Origin: Candidatus Bathyarchaeota archaeon
GTDB taxonomy: Archaea; Thermoproteota; Bathyarchaeia; Bathyarchaeales; Bathycorpusculaceae
Assembly (NCBI GenBank): GCA_003151735.1
Contig: PLYI01000028.1
Coordinates: 1 to 39,680 of the forward strand
Direction: 5' to 3'
Length of the DNA stretch: 39,680 nucleotides
Shown: in pieces, positions 6,389-14,466 of the stretch
Layout: every line of letters starts with the position of its first letter
How positions within the stretch are numbered: position 1 is the first letter of the stretch
Made by a program: the position numbers and the translations under genes
Notes under the pieces: model-generated
What the model was told of the DNA's origin: nothing
Database searches by the model: none
What the model saw: the letters and a program-made list of their open reading frames with translations, nothing else

Positions 6389-7558
6389 CTATTTCTTGGT
6401 AAATAATTTTATTCCTTCATAATCCATTTCGTATTTGTAACCTTTTGCTAATAGAGCTTTGACTTGCTCCATATTCTTTGCTTCTTCTACTGGATAGTTC
6501 TCTTCTTCCGTTGTTTTCTGAGTCAATACTGGCGTTGTTTGTTTCAGTTCCCCTTTAGGCGGTTCTGGGGCTGACTTGTTAATTTCTGGGTAAACTCGTA
6601 TGAATTGGTAGGCTCGAAAGTAGGCTTCCCTTAATTCTTCGTCTGTTGGTAAGCTGTAGGCATCTCGACTGTTGATTAGTTGGTGTCCGAGTATTTGGTC
6701 AATCCAATTACTGTTTACTCCTGCTTTCTCTAAGTCAGTTTGAAGCTTCTTTCTTAGGCTGTGGGCTGACATTCTATCTTCATTTACGCTTTCAAAAGCC
6801 GCTCGCATCAGGGATGATAAAGAATGCCGTGAGTACCGTTTGACTTCTCCTTTACTCCATACTTTGAATAGTGGGCTGTCCTTTGTGATAATTTCAGGTT
6901 CTACGTGTCTTGTATCCTTTGAGCCTTGTTTTCTAGCGTCTAAGTATTCTTTCAGGGCTTGTATGGATTCTTCGCCAATGAATGTTTTAGCCAAGAGATT
7001 GGTTTTCTCTGTGATTACGTTGATTTGTATTAGTGTTTCGCCTTTTTCCAGTTGTTTAGCTATATCGCCGTAGTTTAGTCGCCTGACATCGCTTACTCTT
7101 AACCCTGAGTCTTTTATGAACAACATAATGGCTTTGATGGTTAGCTTGTTTCTTTGGTGTTTGTTGTTTAAGGCTTTGAGTATGGCTTCTTTGGTTGCCC
7201 TCTTAACCCCGTTGCTGTCTCCTGTGGGATAGTCTCCTTTCCTCATTATTAACGGGAAATAGTGTATCTCAAAGAAGGAGCGTATAGATGCGAAATAGAT
7301 TTGTCGGGTTGCTACGGCGTAGCCTTCGGCTTTTTTCTTTGCTAAGAACGCTAAAAGCAAGCTCTCGATTCTGCGCTGTATTTTCCTATCAGGATTAATC
7401 AAATCTTGCTGTCTCTGTACTACTAATTCATCGGGTGTTCTGCCTACAAAGGATAAGAATTCGTTGAAGTATTCGAGGTATCTTTGTTTGGTACCTTCTT
7501 CTTTGTTGGCTAATTCGCTCTGCCAATACTGCATTGCGGAGGGTGCTTCAGTAATCAT
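6389..7558 (-). CDS. tyrosine recombinase (integrase) of the element
   Basis: A 389-residue protein. The catalytic set of the tyrosine recombinase family is complete: R154 (SGLRVSDVRRL), K185 (TEKTN, beta-hairpin lysine), H266-S-L-R269, G291-H292 (LGHQL) and the nucleophile Y301 (SRDAYSLP). The first 100 residues form a SAM-like core-binding domain. The last 70 residues are a proline- and glutamate-rich linker plus a short C-terminal segment ending near KLFTKK. The gene lies 66 bp from the right att copy in rnpB, the usual position for an integrase, and is uninterrupted, unlike SSV-type integrases that are split on integration. It should catalyse integration and excision of the 7.6-kb element. 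Confidence 0.9.
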   Translation of the reverse strand: MITEAPSAMQYWQSELANKEEGTKQRYLEYFNEFLSFVGRTPDELVVQRQQDLINPDRKIQRRIESLLLAFLAKKKAEGYAVATRQIYFASIRSFFEIHYFPLIMRKGDYPTGDSNGVKRATKEAILKALNNKHQRNKLTIKAIMLFIKDSGLRVSDVRRLNYGDIAKQLEKGETLIQINVITEKTNLLAKTFIGEESIQALKEYLDARKQGSKDTRHVEPEIITKDSPLFKVWSKGEVKRYSRHSLSSLMRAAFESVNEDRMSAHSLRKKLQTDLEKAGVNSNWIDQILGHQLINSRDAYSLPTDEELREAYFRAYQFIRVYPEINKSAPEPPKGELKQTTPVLTQKTTEEENYPVEEAKNMEQVKALLAKGYKYEMDYEGIKLFTKK

Positions 7559-7591
7559 GGTTCAACCCTCCGTTGGTGTGTTGGCTTTTTG

Positions 7592-7620
7592 AAATCTTCT
7601 GTTGTTTACAACAAAGATTT
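7592..7620. other. hairpin adjoining the right attachment site
   Basis: The arms AAATCTT and AGATTT with an inner GTTGT/ACAAC pair around a TT centre form an almost continuous stem-loop immediately beyond the 3' end of rnpB, on the element side. It could terminate rnpB transcription in the integrated state, replacing the host terminator displaced by integration, or act as an accessory recombination site. Confidence 0.4.
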
Positions 7621-7930
7621 GGGCTGGTGTATTGGTTGTAACCCGCCTTCTGTTATAGTGGCATTCGGCTAATCGGGCTACCCGCGCCTTCCGGTAGATT
7701 CTTCATCGGCGACTGTTTGCCCTTTCCACTTGCAGGACGGCCGTTTCACCGCTTCCAAATCAGCGCACTCGACATCACAAATGTGTCATAGCCTGTCTGG
7801 GTGGACGTTTCGTTTCTGCTCCGTTGCCAAGGCTCTCGCCCTGTTCCCTGCGGAACTGCAATTCTACATGTGGGCGGAGTTTCCTCAAACCCTATTTGGG
7901 TTCGAAAGCCACACACCAACTCGCCAGCCC
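7621..7930 (-). ncRNA. rnpB: RNase P RNA
   Basis: Read on the minus strand this is RNase P RNA. The 5' arm GGGCUGG (7924-7930) pairs perfectly with the 3' arm CCAGCCC (7621-7627) as P1, with a GUUGGU/ACCAAU extension. Conserved region I appears as GAGGAAACUCCGCCC and region V as ACAGAAGGCGGGUUA. The two form P4, AAC(U)CCGCC with GGCGGGUU, including the universally conserved bulged U. A P3-like hairpin AACCC/GGGUU lies between P1 and region I. The length, about 310 nt, suits archaeal RNase P RNA. The 3' 24 nt coincide with the element's attachment site, so the gene is kept whole by integration. Ends are estimated from P1 and may be off by a few nucleotides. Confidence 0.92.
7625..7648. repeat. 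right attachment-site copy inside rnpB 3' end
   Basis: This matches the first 24 bases of the window at 22 positions. It covers the 3' strand of P4 and most of the 3' strand of P1 of RNase P RNA. The integrase gene lies just beside it. Confidence 0.75.
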
Positions 7931-7997
7931 AGCTGAAAATGCACGTTCGCAAGCAATAAACATACTTATCGACTGGAAAAATTGTGCAGCCGATATA

Positions 7998-8079
7998 TTT
8001 GGAGCCTATTAGGGTCCCAATACTGGTTCTATGCAAGAACCTTAGGGGTAGGCAATTCACTAGGGGGTAGGTCGTATTG
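7998..8079. repeat. dispersed imperfect repeat, copy A
   Basis: About 80 nt that reappear in inverted orientation at 22706-22778. The best-conserved blocks are TTGGAGCCTA(T/A)TAG at one end and GGGGTAGGTCGTATTG at the other, with TTCACT before the latter and a TGCA-AGAA-CCT block in the middle. It lies between rnpB and the first ammonium transporter. I see no open frame common to both copies. Confidence 0.6.
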
Positions 8080-8152
8080 ACGTTTTCTGTGTTCATTAGC
8101 ATGTTGAAAACAAGTGCTTAACCTAGGGGAGAGGGTCTCCCTCAAACCAGAG

Positions 8153-9442
8153 CTAGTCGAGGTGGTATGCTTCTTCGCCATGTTGACTTAAATCCAAGCC
8201 TTCGTCCTCTTCCTTTGGACTCACACGTAGGGGTGAAAACAGGTCCACCAGCCTCAGAAGCAGGTAGGAACCGACAAACGCAAATGCAGCTACAACTAAC
8301 ACAGCAACAACCTGAATACCTAACTGCGCTGGGTTACCGTAGAACAATCCTTGCACAGCGGGGTTAACTGCAACCGTTGCAAACAAACCAACCGATACCG
8401 CCCCGATGATGCCGCTGATTCCATGGCACGCAAACACGTCCAAGGTATCGTCAATTCTTGACCTGCCAGCACGCCAGTTAGCTACCAAATTCGAAATTAT
8501 GCCCGCCGCTAAGCCGATGATGACTGCGGCGGTGAAATTGATGTATCCTGCAGCCGCAGTAACTGCTGCCATACCGCAGACAGCGCCGACATAGATGCCG
8601 ATTGCTGAAGGCTTTCCTTTGATTAACCAATCCAGAATCATCCAGCTAACTGCCGCGGCAGCCGCCGCCAAGTTCGTGGCAACCACCGCAGAAACCGCAA
8701 TGCTATCTGCCGCAAGTGCGCTGCCTCCGTTGAATCCGAACCAGCCGAACCACAGGAGTCCTGCGCCTAAAATCACGTAGGGGATGTTTGTGGGTTTAAA
8801 CTCGGTGCCTATCGTTGGTGCACCTGGCTCTTTGCGGTCCAGAGCTTTCATTTGATCTTTCCAGTAAACAACACCTTTTCTTCTACCGACAATTAGCGCC
8901 GCTGCCAACGCCGACAATCCCGCTGCAACATGTACCACTATGCCGCCTGCAAAATCCCATGCACCTAAAACATGCAGCCAACCGTTGACGTTCCACACCC
9001 AGTGAGCAATTGGCGAGTAGACTAGGGTGGACCACAAAACAACAAAGATTAGCAGGGATTTGAAGCGGATTCTTTCTGCACATGCACCAATGATTAGGGC
9101 GGGTGTGATTGCAGCGAATTTCAGCTGGAAAGCGAAAAACAGGATTTCTGGGATGCCTTTTGCATATGTTGAGTTAACTGTGTTTATGGTTACGCCGTTT
9201 AAACCCGCCATCGACAGGTTCCCGATAACGCCGCCAACGCTGGGGCCAAACACAAGACTGTAACCCCAAAAGAACCACACCAAACTGACCACAGCGAAGA
9301 TGGCGATGCATTGAACAAGCGTCGACACAAGATTTTTTCTTCGCACCAAGCCTCCGTAGAAGAAGGCCAAGGCTGGTGTCATCAGCATAACCAAGGCTGT
9401 TGAAGTTAGAACCCATGCAACGTCTGCCGGATTGTACGACAT
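8153..9442 (-). CDS. amt: ammonium transporter (Amt family)
   Basis: A 429-residue integral membrane channel for ammonium/ammonia with about 11 membrane helices. Family marks are FFYGGLVRRKN near residue 35, CAERIRFKS, the first pore histidine in IAHWVW and the second in DVFACHGISGI, which form the conserved twin-His site. I start at the ATG at 9442 because MSYNPADVAWVLT matches the family N-terminus and GGGGAAGAG sits just before it; an upstream extension to 9577 lacks these. A TATA-like TTTAAATATTTG (minus sense, about 9488-9500) lies about 50 nt upstream. It is followed by a close paralogue, and no GlnK/PII gene accompanies either. Confidence 0.95.
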   Translation of the reverse strand: MSYNPADVAWVLTSTALVMLMTPALAFFYGGLVRRKNLVSTLVQCIAIFAVVSLVWFFWGYSLVFGPSVGGVIGNLSMAGLNGVTINTVNSTYAKGIPEILFFAFQLKFAAITPALIIGACAERIRFKSLLIFVVLWSTLVYSPIAHWVWNVNGWLHVLGAWDFAGGIVVHVAAGLSALAAALIVGRRKGVVYWKDQMKALDRKEPGAPTIGTEFKPTNIPYVILGAGLLWFGWFGFNGGSALAADSIAVSAVVATNLAAAAAAVSWMILDWLIKGKPSAIGIYVGAVCGMAAVTAAAGYINFTAAVIIGLAAGIISNLVANWRAGRSRIDDTLDVFACHGISGIIGAVSVGLFATVAVNPAVQGLFYGNPAQLGIQVVAVLVVAAFAFVGSYLLLRLVDLFSPLRVSPKEEDEGLDLSQHGEEAYHLD

Positions 9443-9725
9443 CTCTTCCCCTGTTCTGCGCTTGTTACCTCCCTTTTTTGTTAAACAAATATTTAAACTA
9501 TACATTCGCACCAATAACAAGGTTAATTTTTGACAAATGTCTACTTTATAGCTTGCAAGCGGTATATTCACAAACAATCATTCATATAGAAACACGTAAC
9601 TGCAAAATTGTCCAAAAAATTGGCAGTAAAAAGGCATCTTGTCAAATTACGAAAACGCAAAAAGCAAAAAACCTACAGCGAAAATGCTAATAAAAATAAA
9701 AAAAGAAAATTGAGCCTCAAAAGCT

Positions 9726-11015
9726 CTAATCCAATTGGTATGCTTCTTCGCCGTGCTCACTGAGATCTAAGCCTGCATCTTCAGCTTCCTGGCTTACTCT
9801 CAATGGTGAGAACAGGTTAACGAACTTTAGTAGCAAGTAGGAACCGAAGAACGAGAAAGGCACAACTACACCAACCGCAATCAACTGGGCAACAAGTTGG
9901 CCGGGGTTTCCGAAGAGCAACCCGTTAACACCGGGAACAGTTGCTGAAACGCTGATGGCTGCTGTGGCGAAGATTCCAGTTGCGATTGAACCCCATATTC
10001 CTCCGACTCCATGGCACGCAAACACGTCGAGTGTGTCGTCGATTCTTGATCTGCCTGCCCTCCAGTTAGCCACCGTGTTTGAGATTATTCCTGCAAGTAA
10101 ACCAATGATAAGCGCTGAAGGAACGTTGACAAAGCCTGCTGCAGGTGTAATAGCGACTAATCCAACGACAGCGCCGACGGCGATGCCTACTGCTGACGGT
10201 TTCCCTTTGCGGAACCAGTCGGCAAGCATCCAGCTTACGGCTGCTGCGGCTGCCGCGATGTTTGTTGCAACGAGAGCTGAGACGGCGACGTCGTTTGCTG
10301 CGAGAGCACTGCCAGCGTTGAATCCGAACCAGCCAAACCACAATAACGCTGCACCCAGCAACACATAGGGAATGTTGGTTGGTTTAAACTCGGTCGCATG
10401 GTCTTTCTTGTCGATTGCCTGCATATGTTCTTTCCAGGGGACAGCGCAGCCTTTTCTTCGACCAACAACAAGTGCGGCTGCAAGCGCAGATAAACCAGCG
10501 GATATGTGGACAACTATGCCTCCTGCAAAGTCAATGGCGCCTAAGTTGTGAAGCCAACCCTGTGGGTTCCATACCCAGTGAGCAATGGGCATGTAAATGA
10601 GTGTGGACCACAGCACCATGAAGATTAGGAGGGATTTGAAGCGGATACGCTCAGCGCAGGCACCGATGATTAAGGCAGGTGTGATTGCGGCGAACTTCAG
10701 CTGGAATGCGAAGTAAAGTAATGTTGGGATTTCGGGTGCAAGAGCAGAGGTTGTGTCATGTATTCCTATAGTTCCCATGCCTAGTAAGCCGGGACTAAAG
10801 CCGATGAAGCCGTTGATGGATGTTCCGAATACAAGGCTATAGCCCCATAGTGCCCAAACTAGGCTTATAACTGCGAAAATGATGAAGCATTGAACGATTG
10901 TTGACACCAGGTTTTTTCTGCGTACTAGGCCTCCGTAGAAGAAGCCTAAGGCTGGTGTCATTAGCATTACTAGGGCTGTTGCCGTTATTATCCAAGCTAT
11001 GTCTCCTGATGCCAT
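9726..11015 (-). CDS. amt: ammonium transporter (Amt family), second copy
   Basis: A 429-residue paralogue of the neighbouring Amt, similar over nearly the whole length, including FFYGGLVRRKN, CAERIRFKSLL, HWVW, DVFACHGVGGI and the SPLRVS C-terminal tail ending HGEEAYQLD. Both pore histidines are kept. I use the ATG at 11015 (MASGDIAWIIT) rather than 11078, by analogy with the first copy; GAGG lies about 10 nt upstream. A TATA-like TTTTAAATAC (minus, about 11080-11092) precedes it by some 65 nt. The two genes have separate promoters and may serve different ammonium ranges; that is inference. Confidence 0.95.
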   Translation of the reverse strand: MASGDIAWIITATALVMLMTPALGFFYGGLVRRKNLVSTIVQCFIIFAVISLVWALWGYSLVFGTSINGFIGFSPGLLGMGTIGIHDTTSALAPEIPTLLYFAFQLKFAAITPALIIGACAERIRFKSLLIFMVLWSTLIYMPIAHWVWNPQGWLHNLGAIDFAGGIVVHISAGLSALAAALVVGRRKGCAVPWKEHMQAIDKKDHATEFKPTNIPYVLLGAALLWFGWFGFNAGSALAANDVAVSALVATNIAAAAAAVSWMLADWFRKGKPSAVGIAVGAVVGLVAITPAAGFVNVPSALIIGLLAGIISNTVANWRAGRSRIDDTLDVFACHGVGGIWGSIATGIFATAAISVSATVPGVNGLLFGNPGQLVAQLIAVGVVVPFSFFGSYLLLKFVNLFSPLRVSQEAEDAGLDLSEHGEEAYQLD

Positions 11016-11092
11016 TTTCGTTTTTCCTCTTGACAGTTGTTTATTTAATTTTATATTGACTGTGCAATTATCCCACACAAGTATTTAAAACT

Positions 11093-11543
11093 ATCCGCAT
11101 GCCGCATAAACCCAAAGTTTAATGAATGATTGTCTCATAATCCCCGTTTAATCCATACTTTTGTCCACTACAATCTTACAAAGTTAAAGAAAAATAAAAA
11201 ACCATCCAAAAAAACACGTTTTAATACGCAAACATCCAATTAACCCAAAAAACTCTACTTCATGTCAGATTTCCCCCTTCGAAAACTATTAAATTCCAAA
11301 GTTTGCGCAGAGCCCTCCAGCACTTTGCGGTCTAAAAACAGGCAAAGTTTTCATCTGCAAGTTTTATTAAATAGAAAAATAATTAACCTGTTGGAAGCAG
11401 GCATAATATTTGAATAATGCCTGCATGTATCGAGGTTTCTTCTGTCCTTGATGGAAATATTTTCAGCTTTTCATAACAATTATGAACAAGTATTAACTAT
11501 ACTTATATTTAACTGGACAGTTAGATACCTAAAATAAGTCTTG
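11093..11543. other. intergenic region between amt and APC permease promoters
   Basis: About 450 bp of AT-rich DNA without a convincing gene on either strand. At its right end CTATACTTATATTTAAC (about 11497-11513) resembles a BRE/TATA element roughly 30 nt before the GTG of the 44-aa ORF. Confidence 0.5.
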
Positions 11544-11678
11544 GTGAACAATTTGAAAAAAATAGTTGTAACTTCATTAAACAATCCAGCTAAATACATA
11601 ACCGAATTCACAGAAAGAAGCAAAAAAGGACACCATAGCACCTACCAAAAAAGAATCATGGAGGACGAAGTAAAGTGA
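11544..11678 (+). CDS. 44-aa ORF translationally coupled to APC permease
   Basis: A GTG at 11544 opens a 44-codon frame beginning VNNLKKIVVTSLNNPAKYIT and ending IMEDEVK. Its TGA (11676-11678) overlaps the GTG start of the permease (11675) as GTGA. The permease Shine-Dalgarno (GGAGGACG, about 11660) lies inside this frame. A TATA-like element sits about 30 nt upstream of the GTG. The peptide is basic and soluble; I do not recognise it. Coupling suggests a leader peptide or small partner of the transporter. It is short, so chance cannot be excluded. Confidence 0.45.
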   Translation: MNNLKKIVVTSLNNPAKYITEFTERSKKGHHSTYQKRIMEDEVK

Positions 11679-13216
11679 GTAGTGAACAAACCCAAACTGC
11701 ACCCCAAATGAAGAAAACTCTAAGCCTTACAGGGTTAACCATCAACGCCATGGCTTTGATAGCCCCTGGAGCTTTTCTATGGCTTAACTATCAAGCCCAA
11801 GCCGCACAAGTAGACCCATCTGGAGTCTCAACAGCCCCAGACATATGGTTTGGTCTATTGGTTGCCTTAATATTATCGTTCTTAACAGCAGCATCATACT
11901 CATGGTTGGCTCGACGTTATCCCGACGCTGGTACGGGCAGCTCATACTATTTCGCTCAACGTGCCCTACTCGACAGAGGCGCCAGCAACCGCAAAGCACG
12001 TAGCGCAAAGTTCCTAGTAGGCTGGCTTTCCCACCTTTACTACTGGGTTTACCCGGGAGTAATGGTGGCATTCATGGGCTTTTTCATGACATATATTCTG
12101 CAGACCGTCGGATTTGCAATCTCTCCGCTAGAACAAATTGCAGTAGTTGTGCTCTTCTCGCTTATAGTTGGCTTGATAGCATATAGAGGAATTCAAGGCT
12201 CCACCAACACGAACCTGATCATCAACGTAGTGCAGCTCGTAATGCTAGTCGGCGTTTCCATTTTGGCGCTTTCATATCGATTCATAAACCCACAACATGT
12301 AACATTCTACTTCTCAAACCCCGCCGCAGCACTCGCACCCACAAACATGAGCCACGTACTCTTCCAAGCAAGCCTTGCCATACTAGTACTCGTAGGATTC
12401 GAATCTATCACCGCATTAACCTCGGAAGCAAAAAACCCCAAAGATGTCCCACGCGCAATCATACTTTCACTAGTCATCCAAGGAGCCTTTGCATACCTTC
12501 TCGGCTTCTTCGCAATACAAGCTTGGATAAACGACAAATACACATTCGGCATGGCCGCAGTCTCAGCTGGACCACTAGGCGACATAGTACGAATCTCAAC
12601 CGACGCATTGTTCGGTGGGGGAGGCTTCGTGATAATGCTAATAGTTGCTGCAGCCGTAGTAGCCGCAGTATTAGGAACAACACTTGCATGCCTCAACACC
12701 GGTGTAAGAGTAACCTACGCAATTAGCCGCGATACAGAAGTTCCCCAACCATTGGGCAAATTAAACCCAAGATACGGAACCCCCGCCGTTGGCACATGGG
12801 TACTCACAGCAGTCTCAGCAATAATAGGCGCGTTCGGAGTACTATCCCTCAGAAACCTTACCACCATCATACTGCTATCAAACTTTGGAACCTTCCTGCT
12901 CTACGGAGTCACATGCATCGTCGCAGTCCTCGCGCTATCTCGAGAACGCCGCTCAATCCTCACTAAATACATCGTTCCAATCGCTGGGTTCGTCGCAAAC
13001 ATTGTAATGATGATCGCAGTCGTATGGCTAGGAGTTATCGGCGGAGGCGACACACAATTAGCAGCTTTCACTGCAATCGTAATCACTGGCATATGGATGG
13101 CTATTGGCTTCGCATACTATTATATCAACTCAAAAAGCAGACCCTCAGGCATCTTTCCGTTCCCAGGCAAAGAAACCTCAGAAGACAAGAAAGTAAAATA
13201 TAGCATCCGAACCTAG
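11675..13216 (+). CDS. APC-superfamily amino acid permease
   Basis: A 513-residue integral membrane protein with about 12-13 hydrophobic helices. The N-terminus, LTGLTINAMALIAPGAFLW, corresponds to the unwound helix 1 of APC (amino acid-polyamine-organocation) transporters, and LVGFESITALTSEAKNPKDVPRAI is the typical helix 6 and following loop. It probably takes up amino acids by cation symport or exchange; the substrate cannot be read from sequence. The GTG start at 11675 has a good GGAGG site and overlaps the stop of a 44-aa ORF. It follows the ammonium transporters, divergently, so a nitrogen-acquisition neighbourhood is plausible. A palindrome plus T-run ends it. Confidence 0.9.
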   Translation: MSSEQTQTAPQMKKTLSLTGLTINAMALIAPGAFLWLNYQAQAAQVDPSGVSTAPDIWFGLLVALILSFLTAASYSWLARRYPDAGTGSSYYFAQRALLDRGASNRKARSAKFLVGWLSHLYYWVYPGVMVAFMGFFMTYILQTVGFAISPLEQIAVVVLFSLIVGLIAYRGIQGSTNTNLIINVVQLVMLVGVSILALSYRFINPQHVTFYFSNPAAALAPTNMSHVLFQASLAILVLVGFESITALTSEAKNPKDVPRAIILSLVIQGAFAYLLGFFAIQAWINDKYTFGMAAVSAGPLGDIVRISTDALFGGGGFVIMLIVAAAVVAAVLGTTLACLNTGVRVTYAISRDTEVPQPLGKLNPRYGTPAVGTWVLTAVSAIIGAFGVLSLRNLTTIILLSNFGTFLLYGVTCIVAVLALSRERRSILTKYIVPIAGFVANIVMMIAVVWLGVIGGGDTQLAAFTAIVITGIWMAIGFAYYYINSKSRPSGIFPFPGKETSEDKKVKYSIRT

Positions 13217-13228
13217 AGAATTTCGTTG

Positions 13229-13247
13229 AGCCGATCGGCTTTTTTTC
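13229..13247 (+). terminator. hairpin plus T-tract after APC permease
   Basis: AGCCGATCGGCT (13229-13240) is a perfect 12-bp palindrome followed at once by a run of seven T, 13 nt after the permease stop. It has the form of an intrinsic terminator; in archaea the T-tract alone may act. Confidence 0.7.
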
Positions 13248-13552
13248 CCTTTTTATTTTATTTAATATGACGAAAATTTATCTGTTTATTTCAATTTGAA
13301 GGTGATTTGCGTGATTCACTATTTTCATGTTTTGATTTTAAGAATACTAGATAACTTGTATGATTAGCAGGTTTGTTATCAAATTCTCTTAGTAAAAAGA
13401 CCCTTTTCAGTGTCTAAGAAAAAATGATGGCCTACGCCAGTTTTATTTTTTATTAAAAGTCGATTAATGATTAATTTTTAAATAAAAAAGGTGATAAAGA
13501 AATTCGGGGCTTGGCAGAGTGCTGGTAATTGGAGAAAGTTTGTTTCTCAGAG
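13248..13552. other. AT-rich intergenic region, nothing recognised
   Basis: About 300 bp between the permease terminator and the small membrane ORF. I find no coding frame, tRNA or clear repeat. Confidence 0.5.
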
Positions 13553-13663
13553 TTAAATGCTGCTTTTTAATTCGGAACGCAGCTTAAACGCGATTACTAA
13601 TGCGGATCCAAAGATTACACATGCCGATAATACATCCATTATTGCTAACATTTTTTCATTCAC
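13553..13663 (-). CDS. 36-aa single-span membrane peptide
   Basis: A GTG at 13663 (or the in-frame ATG at 13651) opens a short frame reading VNEKMLAIMDVLSACVIFGS and ending KLRSELKSSI. It has one hydrophobic helix of about 20 residues followed by a positively charged tail, as in small membrane proteins with an inside C-terminus. In the minus sense, TTTATATTC (about 13698-13712) gives a TATA-like box 40-50 nt upstream. It lies upstream of the kdp block but on the opposite strand; KdpF is a similar size, but I see no clear similarity. Coding status is uncertain because of length. Confidence 0.4.
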   Translation of the reverse strand: MNEKMLAIMDVLSACVIFGSALVIAFKLRSELKSSI

Positions 13664-13766
13664 CTTTGTTTTTACTGTACAATTATCCAATTGGTCGGCT
13701 AATGAATATAAATGTAGTTATGATATGTTCATAACTTATATGAAAAATAAGAAGAGTTTTCTATAA

Positions 13767-14113
13767 ATACTAAAAAATATCAACAATTGATTAGATATTT
13801 AATATTTTGTTGGACAAAGATTTTGCCGGCGCTCCTCAAAGAGTCACCGTCCATGGATTGAAACCTAGCCATCTGCCAAGCGGTTGGGGTGTTTTGACGT
13901 GTTTCCGGTGTCTCACATGTAGATGAGAGCATGTTTTCAATAGTTAGACATTTTTATGTATAATAGTCCAGTTTTGGATAACATTTATGCACAAATAACA
14001 AATAGGTTTATATGGGGAAGGTCTTACGAGTATAAAGTTTAAGGGAGAACCAAAATTGCAAATCTATGAAGTTCTAGACACGATAGACCTCTTTGGAGAA
14101 TGGATGTAAAACA
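13767..14113. promoter_or_regulatory. upstream region and promoter of the kdp block
   Basis: No long gene is visible. GGTTTATATGG (14005-14015) and TATAAAG (14031-14037) are TATA-like boxes. Between them and the RAM-domain gene is a 17-codon frame starting TTG at 14056, reading LQIYEVLDTIDLFGEWM, preceded by GGGAGA; it could be a leader peptide but is too short to claim. A CRISPR-like GGATTGAAAC occurs once near 13855 with no second copy. Confidence 0.45.
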
Positions 14114-14398
14114 ATGAGTCGGTTATTGGCGTCTGTCAACATATTCGTGGAGCAATCCCAAAAAGAAAAAGTGTTACTTGCTCTCTCAGAATTAAAAGGC
14201 ATAGAAGAAGTTTACGACGTTGCTGGAGAATACGACATAGTTTCGCTTGTTTCTGCTTCTTGCATTGAAGAGTTCAGACAAATTCTCCACGAGAAAATCA
14301 TAAAGATTAAAGGCATAAGAAGCACGATTATCACTATTATTTTGGAGCCCCATAAGGGACCCAAATGTCTATTGAAAAAAGTGGATGTTCCACATTAA
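14114..14398 (+). CDS. stand-alone Lrp/AsnC ligand-binding (RAM) domain protein
   Basis: A 94-residue protein consisting only of the effector domain of Lrp/AsnC regulators, with no DNA-binding helix-turn-helix. The alpha/beta sandwich reads RLLASVNIFVE, then a helix, then IEEVYDVAGEYDIVSLVSA, then a helix and IKGIRSTIITIIL, the usual RAM pattern with the G-E-Y/F-D turn. I start at MSRLLASVN (14114) by comparison with its paralogue at 19462; an in-frame ATG at 14093 is possible. It sits directly upstream of kdpA and probably shares its transcript. Such proteins form dimers and larger oligomers and bind amino acids or partner with full Lrp proteins; a role in potassium control here is inferred from position. 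Confidence 0.85.
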   Translation: MSRLLASVNIFVEQSQKEKVLLALSELKGIEEVYDVAGEYDIVSLVSASCIEEFRQILHEKIIKIKGIRSTIITIILEPHKGPKCLLKKVDVPH

Positions 14399-14466
14399 AA
14401 TAGGCTGGTAGGAGCGGAAAGGAGCCATCGTGAGCCAGAGTGCTGTTTTTTGGAGTTTCAAAATAG

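Noticed and set aside
7572..7585. GTTGGTGTGTTGGC near the integrase start resembles the 5' arm of the RNase P RNA
   Set aside because: Similarity is short, with an extra base, and does not extend; it is not counted as a third att copy.
7746..8102. A 118-codon minus-strand frame upstream of the integrase
   Set aside because: It lies over the RNase P RNA gene and the dispersed repeat; RNA structure explains the conservation and the protein has no sensible composition.
9955..10368. Long alanine-rich frames antisense to the two amt genes
   Set aside because: These are mirror frames of hydrophobic membrane-protein coding sequence with no ribosome site or family resemblance.
13825..13865. A stretch ending GGATTGAAAC that resembles the 3' end of CRISPR repeats
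   Set aside because: Only one copy exists and no spaced repetition or cas gene lies in the window, so chance or a non-CRISPR origin is more likely.
14056..14109. A 17-codon TTG-started frame (LQIYEVLDTIDLFGEWM) before the first RAM-domain gene
   Set aside because: Too short to separate from chance; noted as a possible leader but not annotated as a CDS.
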